Assembly (NCBI RefSeq): GCF_016629565.1
Contig: NZ_AP023057.1
Coordinates: 992,001-1,056,000, forward strand
Origin: Nitratiruptor sp. YY08-10
GTDB taxonomy: Bacteria > Campylobacterota > Campylobacteria > Campylobacterales > Nitratiruptoraceae
Reading direction: 5' to 3'
DNA length: 64,000 nt
Shown one piece after another: positions 8,499 through 16,797 of the stretch (position 1 is its first letter; each line of letters starts with the position of its first letter). Made by a program: the position numbers and the translations under genes. The notes under the pieces were generated by a model, which ran no database searches, was not told the origin of the DNA, and was given only the letters and a program-made list of their open reading frames with translations.

Positions 8499-9390
8499 TT
8501 TCGCCTCCTGGCAGTTTTTCTTCCATCATTTTAGCAAGTTCTGGATCGAGTTCTTCCACTTTTGGTATAACAATATTTGCTTTGAGATACAAATCCCCTT
8601 TTTGTTTTGTTTTTCTATCCATTACACCAAGCCCTTTGACACGAAATTTTGCACCACATTTTGTATTTTTAGGTACTTTGAGTGTAATCTCTTTTTCTAA
8701 CGTAGGAACTTTGACTTTACCACCAAACATAGCGATTTTAAGCGGAATGTCAATTGTCTTATACAAATCGTTTCCGACTCGCTCGTACTCTGGGTCCGGT
8801 GCAACTTCTACTTTGAGCAGTAGATCACCTCTTTTTCCGTTATAGCTTTTTCCTTTTCCTCTAATACGCAAAGTATCGCCATTTTTGAGTCCCGGTGGAA
8901 TGCGAACATCGAATGTTTCCCCATTGATCGTTAGTGAATGGGTTCCTCCAAGTACAGCCGTTCTAAAAGGAATAGTGATTTTTGCATGGAGATCAAGATC
9001 AGGTTGAGCGAATTCTTCAAATCCTCCAAAACCGCCAAAGCCGCCTCTGCTGTAACTTGCACCGCCAGAAAAGCCTCCAAAACCGCCGCCACCGAAGATA
9101 CTGCGTAAAATCTCATCTAAATCCACACCACCTTGGAAATTTTGCTGTGCAAAATCGTGGAAGTTTTGTCCACCAAACATGCTGTCACCAAATTGATCAT
9201 ATTGCTTTCGTTTTTCTGGATCACTTAGTATTTCATAAGCGGCATTGATCTCTTTGAATTTTTCTTCACATTCAGGTTCTTTGCAGATGTCCGGGTGGTA
9301 TTTTCTGGCTAATTTTCTATACGCTTTTTTTATTTCATCAGCAGAGGCGTTTGGACTGACTCCCAATGTTTCATACAGACTTTTGCTCAA
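8491..9390 (-). CDS. cbpA: DnaJ-class co-chaperone CbpA
   Basis: 299 residues. A J domain (residues 1-70, with the YHPD signature that stimulates DnaK) is followed by a Gly/Phe-rich linker (about 95-130) and two beta-rich substrate-binding domains. The Cys-rich zinc centre of true DnaJ is missing, which places it with CbpA. The start is TTG, supported by a strong GGAGG six bases upstream. It is first in the cbpA-hspR operon and its promoter region carries a HAIR-like repeat. Confidence 0.95.
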   Translation of the reverse strand: MSKSLYETLGVSPNASADEIKKAYRKLARKYHPDICKEPECEEKFKEINAAYEILSDPEKRKQYDQFGDSMFGGQNFHDFAQQNFQGGVDLDEILRSIFGGGGFGGFSGGASYSRGGFGGFGGFEEFAQPDLDLHAKITIPFRTAVLGGTHSLTINGETFDVRIPPGLKNGDTLRIRGKGKSYNGKRGDLLLKVEVAPDPEYERVGNDLYKTIDIPLKIAMFGGKVKVPTLEKEITLKVPKNTKCGAKFRVKGLGVMDRKTKQKGDLYLKANIVIPKVEELDPELAKMMEEKLPGGENA

Positions 9391-9416
9391 TTTTGACCTC
9401 CAAATTTTTTATTTTA

Positions 9417-9422
9417 ATTATA
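9417..9422 (-). promoter_or_regulatory. -10 box of the cbpA-hspR promoter
   Basis: TATAAT on the minus strand, 26 bases before the cbpA start codon, with the HAIR-like element directly upstream where a -35 box would lie. Confidence 0.55.
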
Positions 9423-9430
9423 GCATAAAA

Positions 9431-9451
9431 TCTTAGTCAAAGTCAATCAAC
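9431..9451. promoter_or_regulatory. HAIR-like inverted repeat, candidate HspR operator
   Basis: Read on the minus strand the site is GTTGATT-N7-ACTAAGA. The known HspR consensus is CTTGAGT-N7-ACTCAAG; nine of the fourteen arm positions agree and the spacing is right. It covers the region just upstream of the -10 box of cbpA-hspR, which suits autorepression. Confidence 0.4.
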
Positions 9452-9493
9452 TTATTTTATATTTTAAGAATTAGCAATTGGAAGTTGGAACCG

Positions 9494-9517
9494 AAAAAGC
9501 CCATCAGAGGGCTTTTT
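9494..9517 (-). terminator. Intrinsic terminator of htpG
   Basis: AAAAAGCCC and GGGCTTTTT form a 9-bp stem with a 6-base loop. On the minus strand it ends in a run of five T. The htpG stop codon lies in the loop, so the terminator begins inside the last codons of the gene. The symmetric A/T arms could also stop plus-strand transcription. Confidence 0.75.
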
Positions 9518-11309
9518 CAATTAAACTGTTCAGACTTTTCGCAAACTCTCCTGGATCTTTTATCTCCATTCCTTCAAGCAGTCTTGCTTCATTATAAATC
9601 ACAAGGGCAATATCTTTTGCCATTGAAAAGTCGTTTTTGAGTAACAACTTTGTAAAGATTGAGTGTTCTGGATTTATCTCAAGGATTGGTTTTGGCTGGG
9701 TAGCATATTGTCCCATTTGTTTTAGCAGTTCATATGTTTGAAACTCTGGATCGTTTTTGTCGTGCACCAAACATGCAGGTGAATCTTGAAGTCTGGTTGT
9801 TATTTTGACATCTTTGACTTCATCTTTTAGAGCCTCTTTTATCGCTTCTAGGAGATCTTTATATTTACTCTCATCAATTTCCGGTGTTTCGAAATCCTCA
9901 TCTACTTCTGTACTTGCAATGGATTTGAGTTTTTTCTCGTTATATTCGCCAATTGCTGGCACAATGAATGAGTCTACTTCATCTGTAAAGAAAATGACTT
10001 CAAAATCCTCTTTTTTGAACCTATCAAGCAGTGGAGAATCTTTCAGTTCTTTTTCGCCTATGAGATAATAGATCGATTTTTGATTTTCTTTCATATTTTT
10101 TACATAGGTCTCAAAATCGATATACTCATCACTTTTAGATGTTTTAAACAAAATGAGATCTTTGAGAAGCTCTTTATTTTCAAAATCGCTCATAAGTCCC
10201 TCTTTGATCACTTTTCCAAAGAGTTCCCAAATTTTGACATACTTTTTTCTCTCTTTTTCTTTGAGCTTTTTAAGTTCACTCAATATCTTTTTCACCGAAG
10301 CTTTTTTGATCTTTTCAAGGACTATATTGTGCTGGAGCATCTCCCTTGAGATATTAAGCGGTAAATCCTCTGAATCGATGATTCCTCGAATAAATCGCAG
10401 ATATGTAGGAAGGAGTTCTCTATCTTGCATAATAAAAACATTTTTTACATACAGTTTCACTCCAGGTTCATAGTCTGCTCTAAAGAGATCGAAGGGTTGC
10501 ACAGATGGAATGTAAAATAGCGTAGTATATTCAAGGGTTCCTTCTGCTTTTGTGTGAATCCAGTGGAGCGGATCGTTGTTGTCATGAGAAAGAGTTTTAT
10601 AAAACTCCTTATATTCTTCCTCTTTTATTTCGCTTTTACTCATTCGCCATAGTGCTTTTGCACTGTTGATCTGCTCTTCTTTGTCACCAATTTTGAGATA
10701 GATTTTGTATGGGATATGATCGCTATATTTTTTAACAATCTCTTTTATTCTCCACTCTTGCAAAAACTCTTTGTTCTCTTCGGTAAGATACAAAATGACA
10801 TCTGTTCCTTGCTCACTTCTTTGAGCTTCATCGATTTCAAATTCTCCGTTTGCTTCACTACTCCAGATCCAAGCTTTCTCATCTCCAGCCTTTTTACTTA
10901 CCACTTCCACACGGTTTGCCACCATAAAAGCACTGTAAAATCCAACACCAAACTGACCTATCAAATGGGCATCTTTTTTCGCGTCGCCGCTCAATTTTTC
11001 CAAAAAGTTTTTTGTTCCACTTTTTGCGATGGTTCCAAGATTTTCTATCATATCTACATCGTCCATACCGATACCGTTGTCTGAAACAATAAGTCTATTT
11101 TCCACTTCATCAAGAGTAATGGTGATTTTTGGATCAAAGGAAAAATTTTTAAACTTCTCATCTGTCAGTGTCAAAAGATGGAGTTTATCGATCGCGTCGT
11201 TAGCATTGGAGATCAGTTCGCGTAAGAAGATCTCTTTGTTGGTATAGAGTGAATGGATCATGAGTTTCAACAGTTTCGATATCTCTGCTTCAAAATGATG
11301 TTTTGCCAT
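9504..11309 (-). CDS. htpG: Hsp90-family chaperone HtpG
   Basis: 601 residues. The N-terminal GHKL ATPase domain shows the family signatures (LRELISNANDAIDKL, then DNGIGM and GQFGVGFYS), followed by the middle and C-terminal dimer domains. It is a cytoplasmic ATP-dependent chaperone. The ATG has a strong AAGGAGG upstream and a -10 box at 11338-11343. It lies beside the cbpA-hspR operon but has its own promoter and terminator. No obvious HAIR or CIRCE repeat was found before it. Confidence 0.97.
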   Translation of the reverse strand: MAKHHFEAEISKLLKLMIHSLYTNKEIFLRELISNANDAIDKLHLLTLTDEKFKNFSFDPKITITLDEVENRLIVSDNGIGMDDVDMIENLGTIAKSGTKNFLEKLSGDAKKDAHLIGQFGVGFYSAFMVANRVEVVSKKAGDEKAWIWSSEANGEFEIDEAQRSEQGTDVILYLTEENKEFLQEWRIKEIVKKYSDHIPYKIYLKIGDKEEQINSAKALWRMSKSEIKEEEYKEFYKTLSHDNNDPLHWIHTKAEGTLEYTTLFYIPSVQPFDLFRADYEPGVKLYVKNVFIMQDRELLPTYLRFIRGIIDSEDLPLNISREMLQHNIVLEKIKKASVKKILSELKKLKEKERKKYVKIWELFGKVIKEGLMSDFENKELLKDLILFKTSKSDEYIDFETYVKNMKENQKSIYYLIGEKELKDSPLLDRFKKEDFEVIFFTDEVDSFIVPAIGEYNEKKLKSIASTEVDEDFETPEIDESKYKDLLEAIKEALKDEVKDVKITTRLQDSPACLVHDKNDPEFQTYELLKQMGQYATQPKPILEINPEHSIFTKLLLKNDFSMAKDIALVIYNEARLLEGMEIKDPGEFAKSLNSLIEKAL

Positions 11310-11337
11310 GCAACCTCCTTGAGTATATTTTTATAAA

Positions 11338-11343
11338 ATTATA
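11338..11343 (-). promoter_or_regulatory. Putative -10 box of htpG
   Basis: TATAAT on the minus strand 29 bases before the htpG ATG, in the 134-base AT-rich region shared with the divergent GTPase gene. The middle of that region also contains a CTAATT/AATTAG repeat (11379-11395) of unknown meaning. Confidence 0.45.
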
Positions 11344-11405
11344 TCAAAAATTCATATCAATTATCATTAGTATTATGACTAATTCTTAAAATTAGAAATT
11401 TTTAC

Positions 11406-11411
11406 TATAAT
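11406..11411 (+). promoter_or_regulatory. -10 box of the dynamin-like GTPase gene
   Basis: TATAAT, preceded by TAC, lies 32 bases upstream of the ATG at 11444; the ribosome site is AAAAAGGGA. Confidence 0.5.
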
Positions 11412-11443
11412 TAATGAAAAAGTATTTTTAAAAAAGGGATTCT

Positions 11444-12808
11444 ATGACGCCAAAAGAGCGATATGCAAAACTCAAAGAGCACCTCAAAGAGGAAAATCCT
11501 ATTTTAATGGAAGTTATCGATGAGTATAAAGAGCTTGATGCAATTGCGCGAAAAATCGGTTTTTTAAACGACAAGCAGACTTTTACGGAATCGATTTCTT
11601 GGTGGCCGCTTATCTCCATTCTTGGAACCTTTAGTGCAGGAAAGTCAAGCTTTATCAACGAATATCTTGGCAAAAAAGTGCAAGATACGGGCAATCAGGC
11701 AGTCGATGACAAATTTACCGTGATTTGTTACAGCAAAAATGAAGAGGTAACAACTCTTCCAGGTGTCGCCCTTGATGCAGATCCTAGATTTCCATTTTAC
11801 AATATCTCAAAAGAGATCGAGAAACTCGATCCCAAAGAGAAAAACATCAACAGATACCTTCAACTCAAAGCTGTTAACAGTGAAAATATTAAAGGAAAAA
11901 TTCTCATAGACTCTCCCGGATTTGATGCAGATATCCAAAGAGATGCAACTCTTCGAATCACACGCCATATCATCGATCTAAGCGACCTCGTGCTTATCTT
12001 TTTTGATGCAAGGCATCCTGAACCTGGTGCGATGCGAGATACTCTTAATCATTTGGTAGAAGTTGCAAAAAATCATGCGGATTCCGATAAGGTGCTCTAT
12101 ATTTTAAACCAGATCGATACCTGCGCCAAAGAAGATAATCTAGAAGAGATTATAGGAGCATGGCAAAGGGCACTCAGTCAAAAAGGGATCGTGAGCGGCA
12201 GGTTTTATGCCATTTACAACGAAGCTGCAGCTTCCATCGAGCATCCAGCCATTGAAGAGAGACTCAAAAAGAAAAAAGATCATGATATAGCCGAAATCAA
12301 GCATAAAATGGACAAGGTTTTGATAGACAGAGCCTATCGAATAGTTAAAAATGTGGAATATAGAGCCAAAGAGATTATGAGTCTCGCTCCAAAATTGCAA
12401 GAGTTGTTGATTACTTTTCGAAATAGAGTTCTATTTTTTGATATTGTGTATATTCTTCTTCTGGCGCTTCTTGGCGGTTGGATTTCGATGCAGTTTCAGG
12501 ATGCGACAGTGTGGACGATTATAGCGGCTGTAAGTATTGTTGCTTTTTTTATACTCCATTTGAAAACGAAAAGTTGGCTTTCCAAAAGAATGGCCCAGAA
12601 AATAGATGATATGCAAATCATGCAAGCTTTTACAAAGCAGACACGATGGTTCCGATCCATATTTTCTACAAATCCACTTAAAAAATTGATGCAAGAAGAA
12701 CTTGAACGATTGATCAATAAATCAAAATCTTTTATCCAAAAGCTTAACGACCAGTTTATTACAATGAAAAAGAGCGAATCTTCTCAAGAAGAGAAAAGCT
12801 CTTTTTGA
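11444..12808 (+). CDS. Dynamin-like GTPase with two membrane segments
   Basis: 454 residues. The GTPase motifs are visible: G1 GTFSAGKSS (about residues 61-69), a G2 Thr in DDKFTVICY, G3 DSPGF and G4 NQID, with Asn replaced in the usual TKxD pattern. A helical region and two adjacent hydrophobic segments (LFFDIVYILLLALLGGWISM and WTIIAAVSIVAFFILHL) follow, then a basic helical tail. Large GTPases of this plan remodel membranes or help in membrane maintenance in bacteria; the exact job here is unknown. The last 25 bases overlap the convergent reductase gene and contain a hairpin terminator. Confidence 0.8.
   Translation: MTPKERYAKLKEHLKEENPILMEVIDEYKELDAIARKIGFLNDKQTFTESISWWPLISILGTFSAGKSSFINEYLGKKVQDTGNQAVDDKFTVICYSKNEEVTTLPGVALDADPRFPFYNISKEIEKLDPKEKNINRYLQLKAVNSENIKGKILIDSPGFDADIQRDATLRITRHIIDLSDLVLIFFDARHPEPGAMRDTLNHLVEVAKNHADSDKVLYILNQIDTCAKEDNLEEIIGAWQRALSQKGIVSGRFYAIYNEAAASIEHPAIEERLKKKKDHDIAEIKHKMDKVLIDRAYRIVKNVEYRAKEIMSLAPKLQELLITFRNRVLFFDIVYILLLALLGGWISMQFQDATVWTIIAAVSIVAFFILHLKTKSWLSKRMAQKIDDMQIMQAFTKQTRWFRSIFSTNPLKKLMQEELERLINKSKSFIQKLNDQFITMKKSESSQEEKSSF
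12767..12806. terminator. Bidirectional terminator inside two overlapping convergent genes
   Basis: AAAAAGAGC (12767-12775) pairs with GCTCTTTTT (12798-12806). The 22-base loop contains a second small stem (CTTCT/AGAAG). T-runs follow the stem on both strands. Both arms encode the last residues of the GTPase and, partly, of the reductase. Confidence 0.65.
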
Positions 12809-14349
12809 AGTGCCAAAAACGTTTCATGAGAGGGAAGATCAAGCTCGGATATTTTTACATCTTCTCCTTTCATACGAAGTAATAAAAAGTAAGCCACCTT
12901 CTCCTCTTCATACTGGTTTATTTCATTTTCACAAAATGCCTCAAACGAATCATAACCACTTTTTTCGAAGATATCGAGAATGGTTTCTATTAAAGCGTTG
13001 AGTTTGCGAAGGGGGACTGCCCAGAAAATCAATCTTGCCGGAAAAGTGCCTTTGGAATGCAATGCTCCCATATAGAGTCGAACACCCCGCTCTACTTTTC
13101 CATATTGATTTAAACGTATCCCAACAAAACCGATGTCGGCTACAATATGTCTTCCACACCCTTTCAAACAGCCGCTATAGCCTACTGTGATGTTGTGCCT
13201 ATTGAGTCTTGCAATTGGAAGAGTTGCAGCGCCCTCTTTTGTATCGAACAAAGAGTAAATACAGTATTTGCTTCCGGCACAGGCTAAAATGGTGTGGGGT
13301 TGAGAATCGATTTCGATGTTTGGTTCAGTAAGATTGATGATATACAGATTTTGATCAATTCCTAAGCGAACCGTTGCGTTATGTTTTTGTGCGAAATCTA
13401 TAATAAGGGCAAATTCCGCTTTTGTCATCTCTCCAAATTTTGTAAAATATCGATATGCCCAGCCTCCATCTTTGAGTTTGAACCACTGCTTTGATGGCTC
13501 ATGAAAATGTACCACGGTTTTCCCACCGCTTTGCCACTTTTTTGGATAATAGGTTTGCAATAGTTCTTTAAATTTTTCTAGACCCACTTCCTCAATAAGA
13601 TGGTAAAGTCTTGCTTTTGTCCTGCTGGCACGAAGTCCGTGAACAAGATAGGTCTGCAAAACCGCTTCATACAACGCGACGACATCTTCATAAAAAACGA
13701 AAATGTCACACTCTTGTGCAAAGTGGGTGTTTTTCCCTCCCACATAGAGGTGAAAACCGTACGTATCATCCTTTTTTGCCAATGCAAAATAGCAGTCATT
13801 CCCCCAAAAAGGTGTGATGAGTGTTTTATTTGCAGCAATTGCCGTATTAAATTTTCTTGGAAGCATTCCGCACCACTCTTTTTTTTCCAAAAAGAGTTTT
13901 TGCATCTTTTCTATAAGTGGTGTGACGTGAACAATGGAATCTTCAGCAATGTCATAGAGTGGATCGGTCACAATGGCGCGGGCATTGTCTGTCAATGTTT
14001 GGCAACTTGTTAGTCCATGTTTTTTAAAAAGATAGTGCAGTGATAGTACCTCTTCAAAAGTAAATCCATGCAGTTCCAACTGCCCTCTTGCAGTGAGTAA
14101 AATCTTTGTATTCTCGTTGATATTATCCAATATCAACTCGGCAGTATCAAGAGACATCTCTTTTTGATCGAAACGTAAACGAAGCATAAAATTTTTTGGA
14201 TTTTGTTTTGTTGTATAGATACCAAAATTTTTGAGATAGAAGATATCTGCATCTTTTATCTCATCAGCTTTTAGGTTTGGCAGACGGTGCTGATAGTACT
14301 CCCAAGGAGACAACTGCTCTTTTAATTTTTCTATTTTATTTTTTTTCAT
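12784..14349 (-). CDS. Siroheme-dependent nitrite/sulfite reductase, ferredoxin type
   Basis: 521 residues. The four cysteines that bind the coupled siroheme/[4Fe-4S] centre are present as ACAGSKYC and GCLKGCGRH in the second half, and the two ferredoxin-like half domains are recognisable (TARGQLELHG in the first). The enzyme reduces nitrite or sulfite with six electrons in the cytoplasm. Ferredoxin-dependent assimilatory nitrite reductase (NirA) is the more likely role, but the sequence alone does not separate it from sulfite reductase. It stands alone; no nitrate transporter or cysteine genes are adjacent. Its 3' end overlaps the convergent GTPase gene. Confidence 0.85.
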   Translation of the reverse strand: MKKNKIEKLKEQLSPWEYYQHRLPNLKADEIKDADIFYLKNFGIYTTKQNPKNFMLRLRFDQKEMSLDTAELILDNINENTKILLTARGQLELHGFTFEEVLSLHYLFKKHGLTSCQTLTDNARAIVTDPLYDIAEDSIVHVTPLIEKMQKLFLEKKEWCGMLPRKFNTAIAANKTLITPFWGNDCYFALAKKDDTYGFHLYVGGKNTHFAQECDIFVFYEDVVALYEAVLQTYLVHGLRASRTKARLYHLIEEVGLEKFKELLQTYYPKKWQSGGKTVVHFHEPSKQWFKLKDGGWAYRYFTKFGEMTKAEFALIIDFAQKHNATVRLGIDQNLYIINLTEPNIEIDSQPHTILACAGSKYCIYSLFDTKEGAATLPIARLNRHNITVGYSGCLKGCGRHIVADIGFVGIRLNQYGKVERGVRLYMGALHSKGTFPARLIFWAVPLRKLNALIETILDIFEKSGYDSFEAFCENEINQYEEEKVAYFLLLRMKGEDVKISELDLPSHETFLALQKELFSS

Positions 14350-14404
14350 AACAGTAATGGTACTAAAATTTTGTATTAATCTCTAATGTAATATCAACTA
14401 TTTT

Positions 14405-15148
14405 TTATTTTTTTTCATCGTAATTTTCTATGTTGGATTGCAAAGATGTGATAATTTGCCGTAATTCGTAGGCATTTTCTATAGCTGCCCCGCTGGCGGT
14501 ATTGTCAAAAATGACAAGAGTATCTTTTGCCTCCAAGCGTATAATATTGTCGGCAATGTTCCTTAAAAACTTCTCATCATATTTTGAGTAGTATATTTTT
14601 GGAGAGCCGTGGAGTCTATAGTAGATTAAATCAGTATAAAAAAGTGGCTTGTCGTTTCCTTCAAATCTTGGAGGATCCGCTGCAACCAACGATATATCAA
14701 ACTGGTGTAAAACCTCTTTCGCTTCCAGCCATGTCTCGTTTCTCGCTTCCAAAGCGATATGGCCTTGATAGATTGAGCGAAGAGTAGAAAAAAATGGTAT
14801 TGCGATTTCTGATTCAAAAGTCAATTTTGGTGGAAGCTGAATCAAAAGAGCAAGCCATTTATTTCCAAGGTTTTGCAAATGTTTTATAAAATCATGCAAA
14901 TTTTCGGTCGATCGGAGTTTGTGAATATGAGTGAATGAACGGTGCATCTTCACACTGAACCGAAAATGATCGGGAGTGCTTTGGCTCCATTTTTGGAGGG
15001 TTGAAGCTCTTGGGAGTTGATAGAATGTCTTGTTGATTTCAGTAATATTAAAAACTTGAGCGTAGCGCTCCAAATGTGTTCCCTCTTTTGGGAAAAGATG
15101 GGCATACGTTTTCGGTATGCTCCATCCAGCAGTGCCTATGTAAATCAT
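14405..15148 (-). CDS. DUF72 (YecE-like) protein, TIM-barrel
   Basis: 247 residues. The start [20 protein letters not shown] and the following TEINKTFYQLPRAST are hallmarks of DUF72; so are RFSVKMHRSFTH and YYRLHG. The function of the family is not established. The ATG overlaps the purH stop by one base (TGATG), so it is translated from the purH transcript. No signal peptide. Confidence 0.88.
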   Translation of the reverse strand: MIYIGTAGWSIPKTYAHLFPKEGTHLERYAQVFNITEINKTFYQLPRASTLQKWSQSTPDHFRFSVKMHRSFTHIHKLRSTENLHDFIKHLQNLGNKWLALLIQLPPKLTFESEIAIPFFSTLRSIYQGHIALEARNETWLEAKEVLHQFDISLVAADPPRFEGNDKPLFYTDLIYYRLHGSPKIYYSKYDEKFLRNIADNIIRLEAKDTLVIFDNTASGAAIENAYELRQIITSLQSNIENYDEKK

Positions 15149-16668
15149 CAGTGCAAAAAGTGTCTCACACCTGTAAAGTAAAGGGCGATGCCATGTTCAT
15201 TGGCTGCTTCTATCACCTCATCATCTCTGATGCTTCCACCAGGCTCAACGATTGCTTTGATTCCGGCTTTTGCCGCCTCATCTACACTGTCTCTAAATGG
15301 AAAAAAAGCTTCGCTCGCCATTGCAGCACCTTTCACATCAATACCAAGCTCCTCAGCTTTTTTGAGTGCGCATTTTGCCGCGTCGACTCTGCTCGTCATT
15401 CCCATACCGATTGCTACAAGCGCTCCATCTTTCACGTATGCTACGCAGTTTGATTTGGTAAGAGCCGCGATTTTGTATGCCATCAAAAGATCTTTTTTAT
15501 CCTCTACCCCTACTTTGCTCACCTGTTTTGCTTCCAGCACCTCTTCATCTTTGACAAAGTCGGCTGTTTGATAGACAAATCCCCCTTCGATATGTTTGAA
15601 ATCATACATATCACCGCTGATTTCCAGTTCAGCCTGTCCAAGATCAAACAGCTTGATGCGTTTTTTGTTTGCGAATACCTCTTGCGCCTCTTGGGTTATC
15701 TTTCCAGCAATCAATACTTCTACGAAAATTTTATTGATCTCTTCAGCAAGCTCTTTTGTCACCACGCCATTGACTGCTACTACCCCGCCAAATGCACTTA
15801 CTGGATCTGCTGCAAGCGCTTTTTGCCATGAAGTTACGAGATCCTCTTTGAGAGCCGCTCCGCAAGGATTGCCATGTTTGACGATAACGACACTTCCTTT
15901 TCCAAGGCTTACAGCGATCTTGGTCGCTGCATTGATGTCTGTGAGGTTATTGAAGCTAGGCTCACCTTTCAAAATATTAAGCTCATTGTAAAAATCTTCA
16001 AACTCATACAGAGCTCCCTTTTGATGCGGGTTTTCTCCATAACGGGTATTGAAAACTTTTTTCCCTACGATAAACTGCTTGTTGCCAAATCCTTCGTGAA
16101 ATCGTTCATTCATATAGTTTGCAATGGTAGCGTCGTACTGGGCAGTATGTTCATACGCCTTAATCATGAGCTCTCTTCGAAATTCAAGCGTGTTTTTATT
16201 CTCTTTCAAAGCCATTAAAACTTTGTCATAATCGTTAGGATCCGTTACGATGATTACGCTTTCAAAGTTTTTTGCCGCACTTCGTACCATCGTTGGTCCG
16301 CCAATATCGATATTTTCTATAATCTCTTCAAAATCATCTGTTCTTTCAATTGTCTCTTTGAAGGGATAGAGATTGACGCAAACCAGATCAATTGGCTCAA
16401 TGCCAAGTTTTTTAGCTTCTTCGACATGGTCCGGCTTGTTTCTTCTATATAAAATTCCTCCATGTACATATGGATTGAGCGTTTTTACCCTTCCTTCAAA
16501 ACACTCTGGAAAATTCGTTATTTCGCTGATTTCTGTCACTTCAATCCCTGCATCTTTTAAAACTCTCCAGGTTCCACCGGTACTTACAATCTCGTATCCC
16601 AGTTCTACTAGCCCTTTTGCAAAATCAACTATCCCTGTTTTGTCGCTGACACTTAACAGTGCTCTCAT
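15148..16668 (-). CDS. purH: Bifunctional AICAR transformylase / IMP cyclohydrolase
   Basis: 506 residues. It makes the last two steps of IMP synthesis. The N-terminal cyclohydrolase domain ([24 protein letters not shown]) and the C-terminal formyltransferase domain ([19 protein letters not shown], and the end [13 protein letters not shown]) are both complete. The start is well supported by AAAGGA and by a -10 box at 16694-16699. It is followed by the coupled DUF72 gene. Confidence 0.97.
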   Translation of the reverse strand: MRALLSVSDKTGIVDFAKGLVELGYEIVSTGGTWRVLKDAGIEVTEISEITNFPECFEGRVKTLNPYVHGGILYRRNKPDHVEEAKKLGIEPIDLVCVNLYPFKETIERTDDFEEIIENIDIGGPTMVRSAAKNFESVIIVTDPNDYDKVLMALKENKNTLEFRRELMIKAYEHTAQYDATIANYMNERFHEGFGNKQFIVGKKVFNTRYGENPHQKGALYEFEDFYNELNILKGEPSFNNLTDINAATKIAVSLGKGSVVIVKHGNPCGAALKEDLVTSWQKALAADPVSAFGGVVAVNGVVTKELAEEINKIFVEVLIAGKITQEAQEVFANKKRIKLFDLGQAELEISGDMYDFKHIEGGFVYQTADFVKDEEVLEAKQVSKVGVEDKKDLLMAYKIAALTKSNCVAYVKDGALVAIGMGMTSRVDAAKCALKKAEELGIDVKGAAMASEAFFPFRDSVDEAAKAGIKAIVEPGGSIRDDEVIEAANEHGIALYFTGVRHFLH

Positions 16669-16693
16669 CTTTGTCCTTTGCTTTTTTGATTAT

Positions 16694-16699
16694 ATTATA
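16694..16699 (-). promoter_or_regulatory. -10 box of purH
   Basis: TATAAT on the minus strand, 26 bases before the purH ATG, in the 129-base gap to the divergent glucan operon. Confidence 0.5.
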
Positions 16700-16766
16700 T
16701 CCATTTCATACTTATAGTTCCCTATATGCGGGATTTTTCGTTAATTTTAATTTAAAATTCGTGATG

Positions 16767-16772
16767 TATAAT
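16767..16772 (+). promoter_or_regulatory. -10 box of the glycogen/glucan operon
   Basis: TATAAT 26 bases before the chosen glgP ATG (16798). An ATG at 16771 falls inside this box, which is one reason to reject it as the start codon. No other strong promoter is evident until 35110, so this one may serve the whole 18-kb operon. Confidence 0.5.
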
Positions 16773-16797
16773 GGATATGATTTTTAAAGGAAATGAA

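Noticed and set aside
9805-10473. Long open frames on the plus strand opposite htpG
   Set aside because: They lie fully antisense to a conserved chaperone gene, have no ribosome-binding sites and give low-complexity Ser/Phe/Leu-rich peptides.
11346-11378. Fur-box-like AT-rich sequence between htpG and the GTPase gene
   Set aside because: TGATAAT-like pieces occur, but no full 19-bp inverted repeat is formed and neither neighbour is an iron gene.
11379-11395. CTAATT/AATTAG inverted repeat
   Set aside because: In sequence this AT-rich a 6-bp repeat can arise by chance; no regulator could be linked to it.
16771-16797. Upstream ATG for glgP
   Set aside because: It overlaps the TATAAT box and has no ribosome-binding site; the ATG at 16798 has AAAGG at the right distance.
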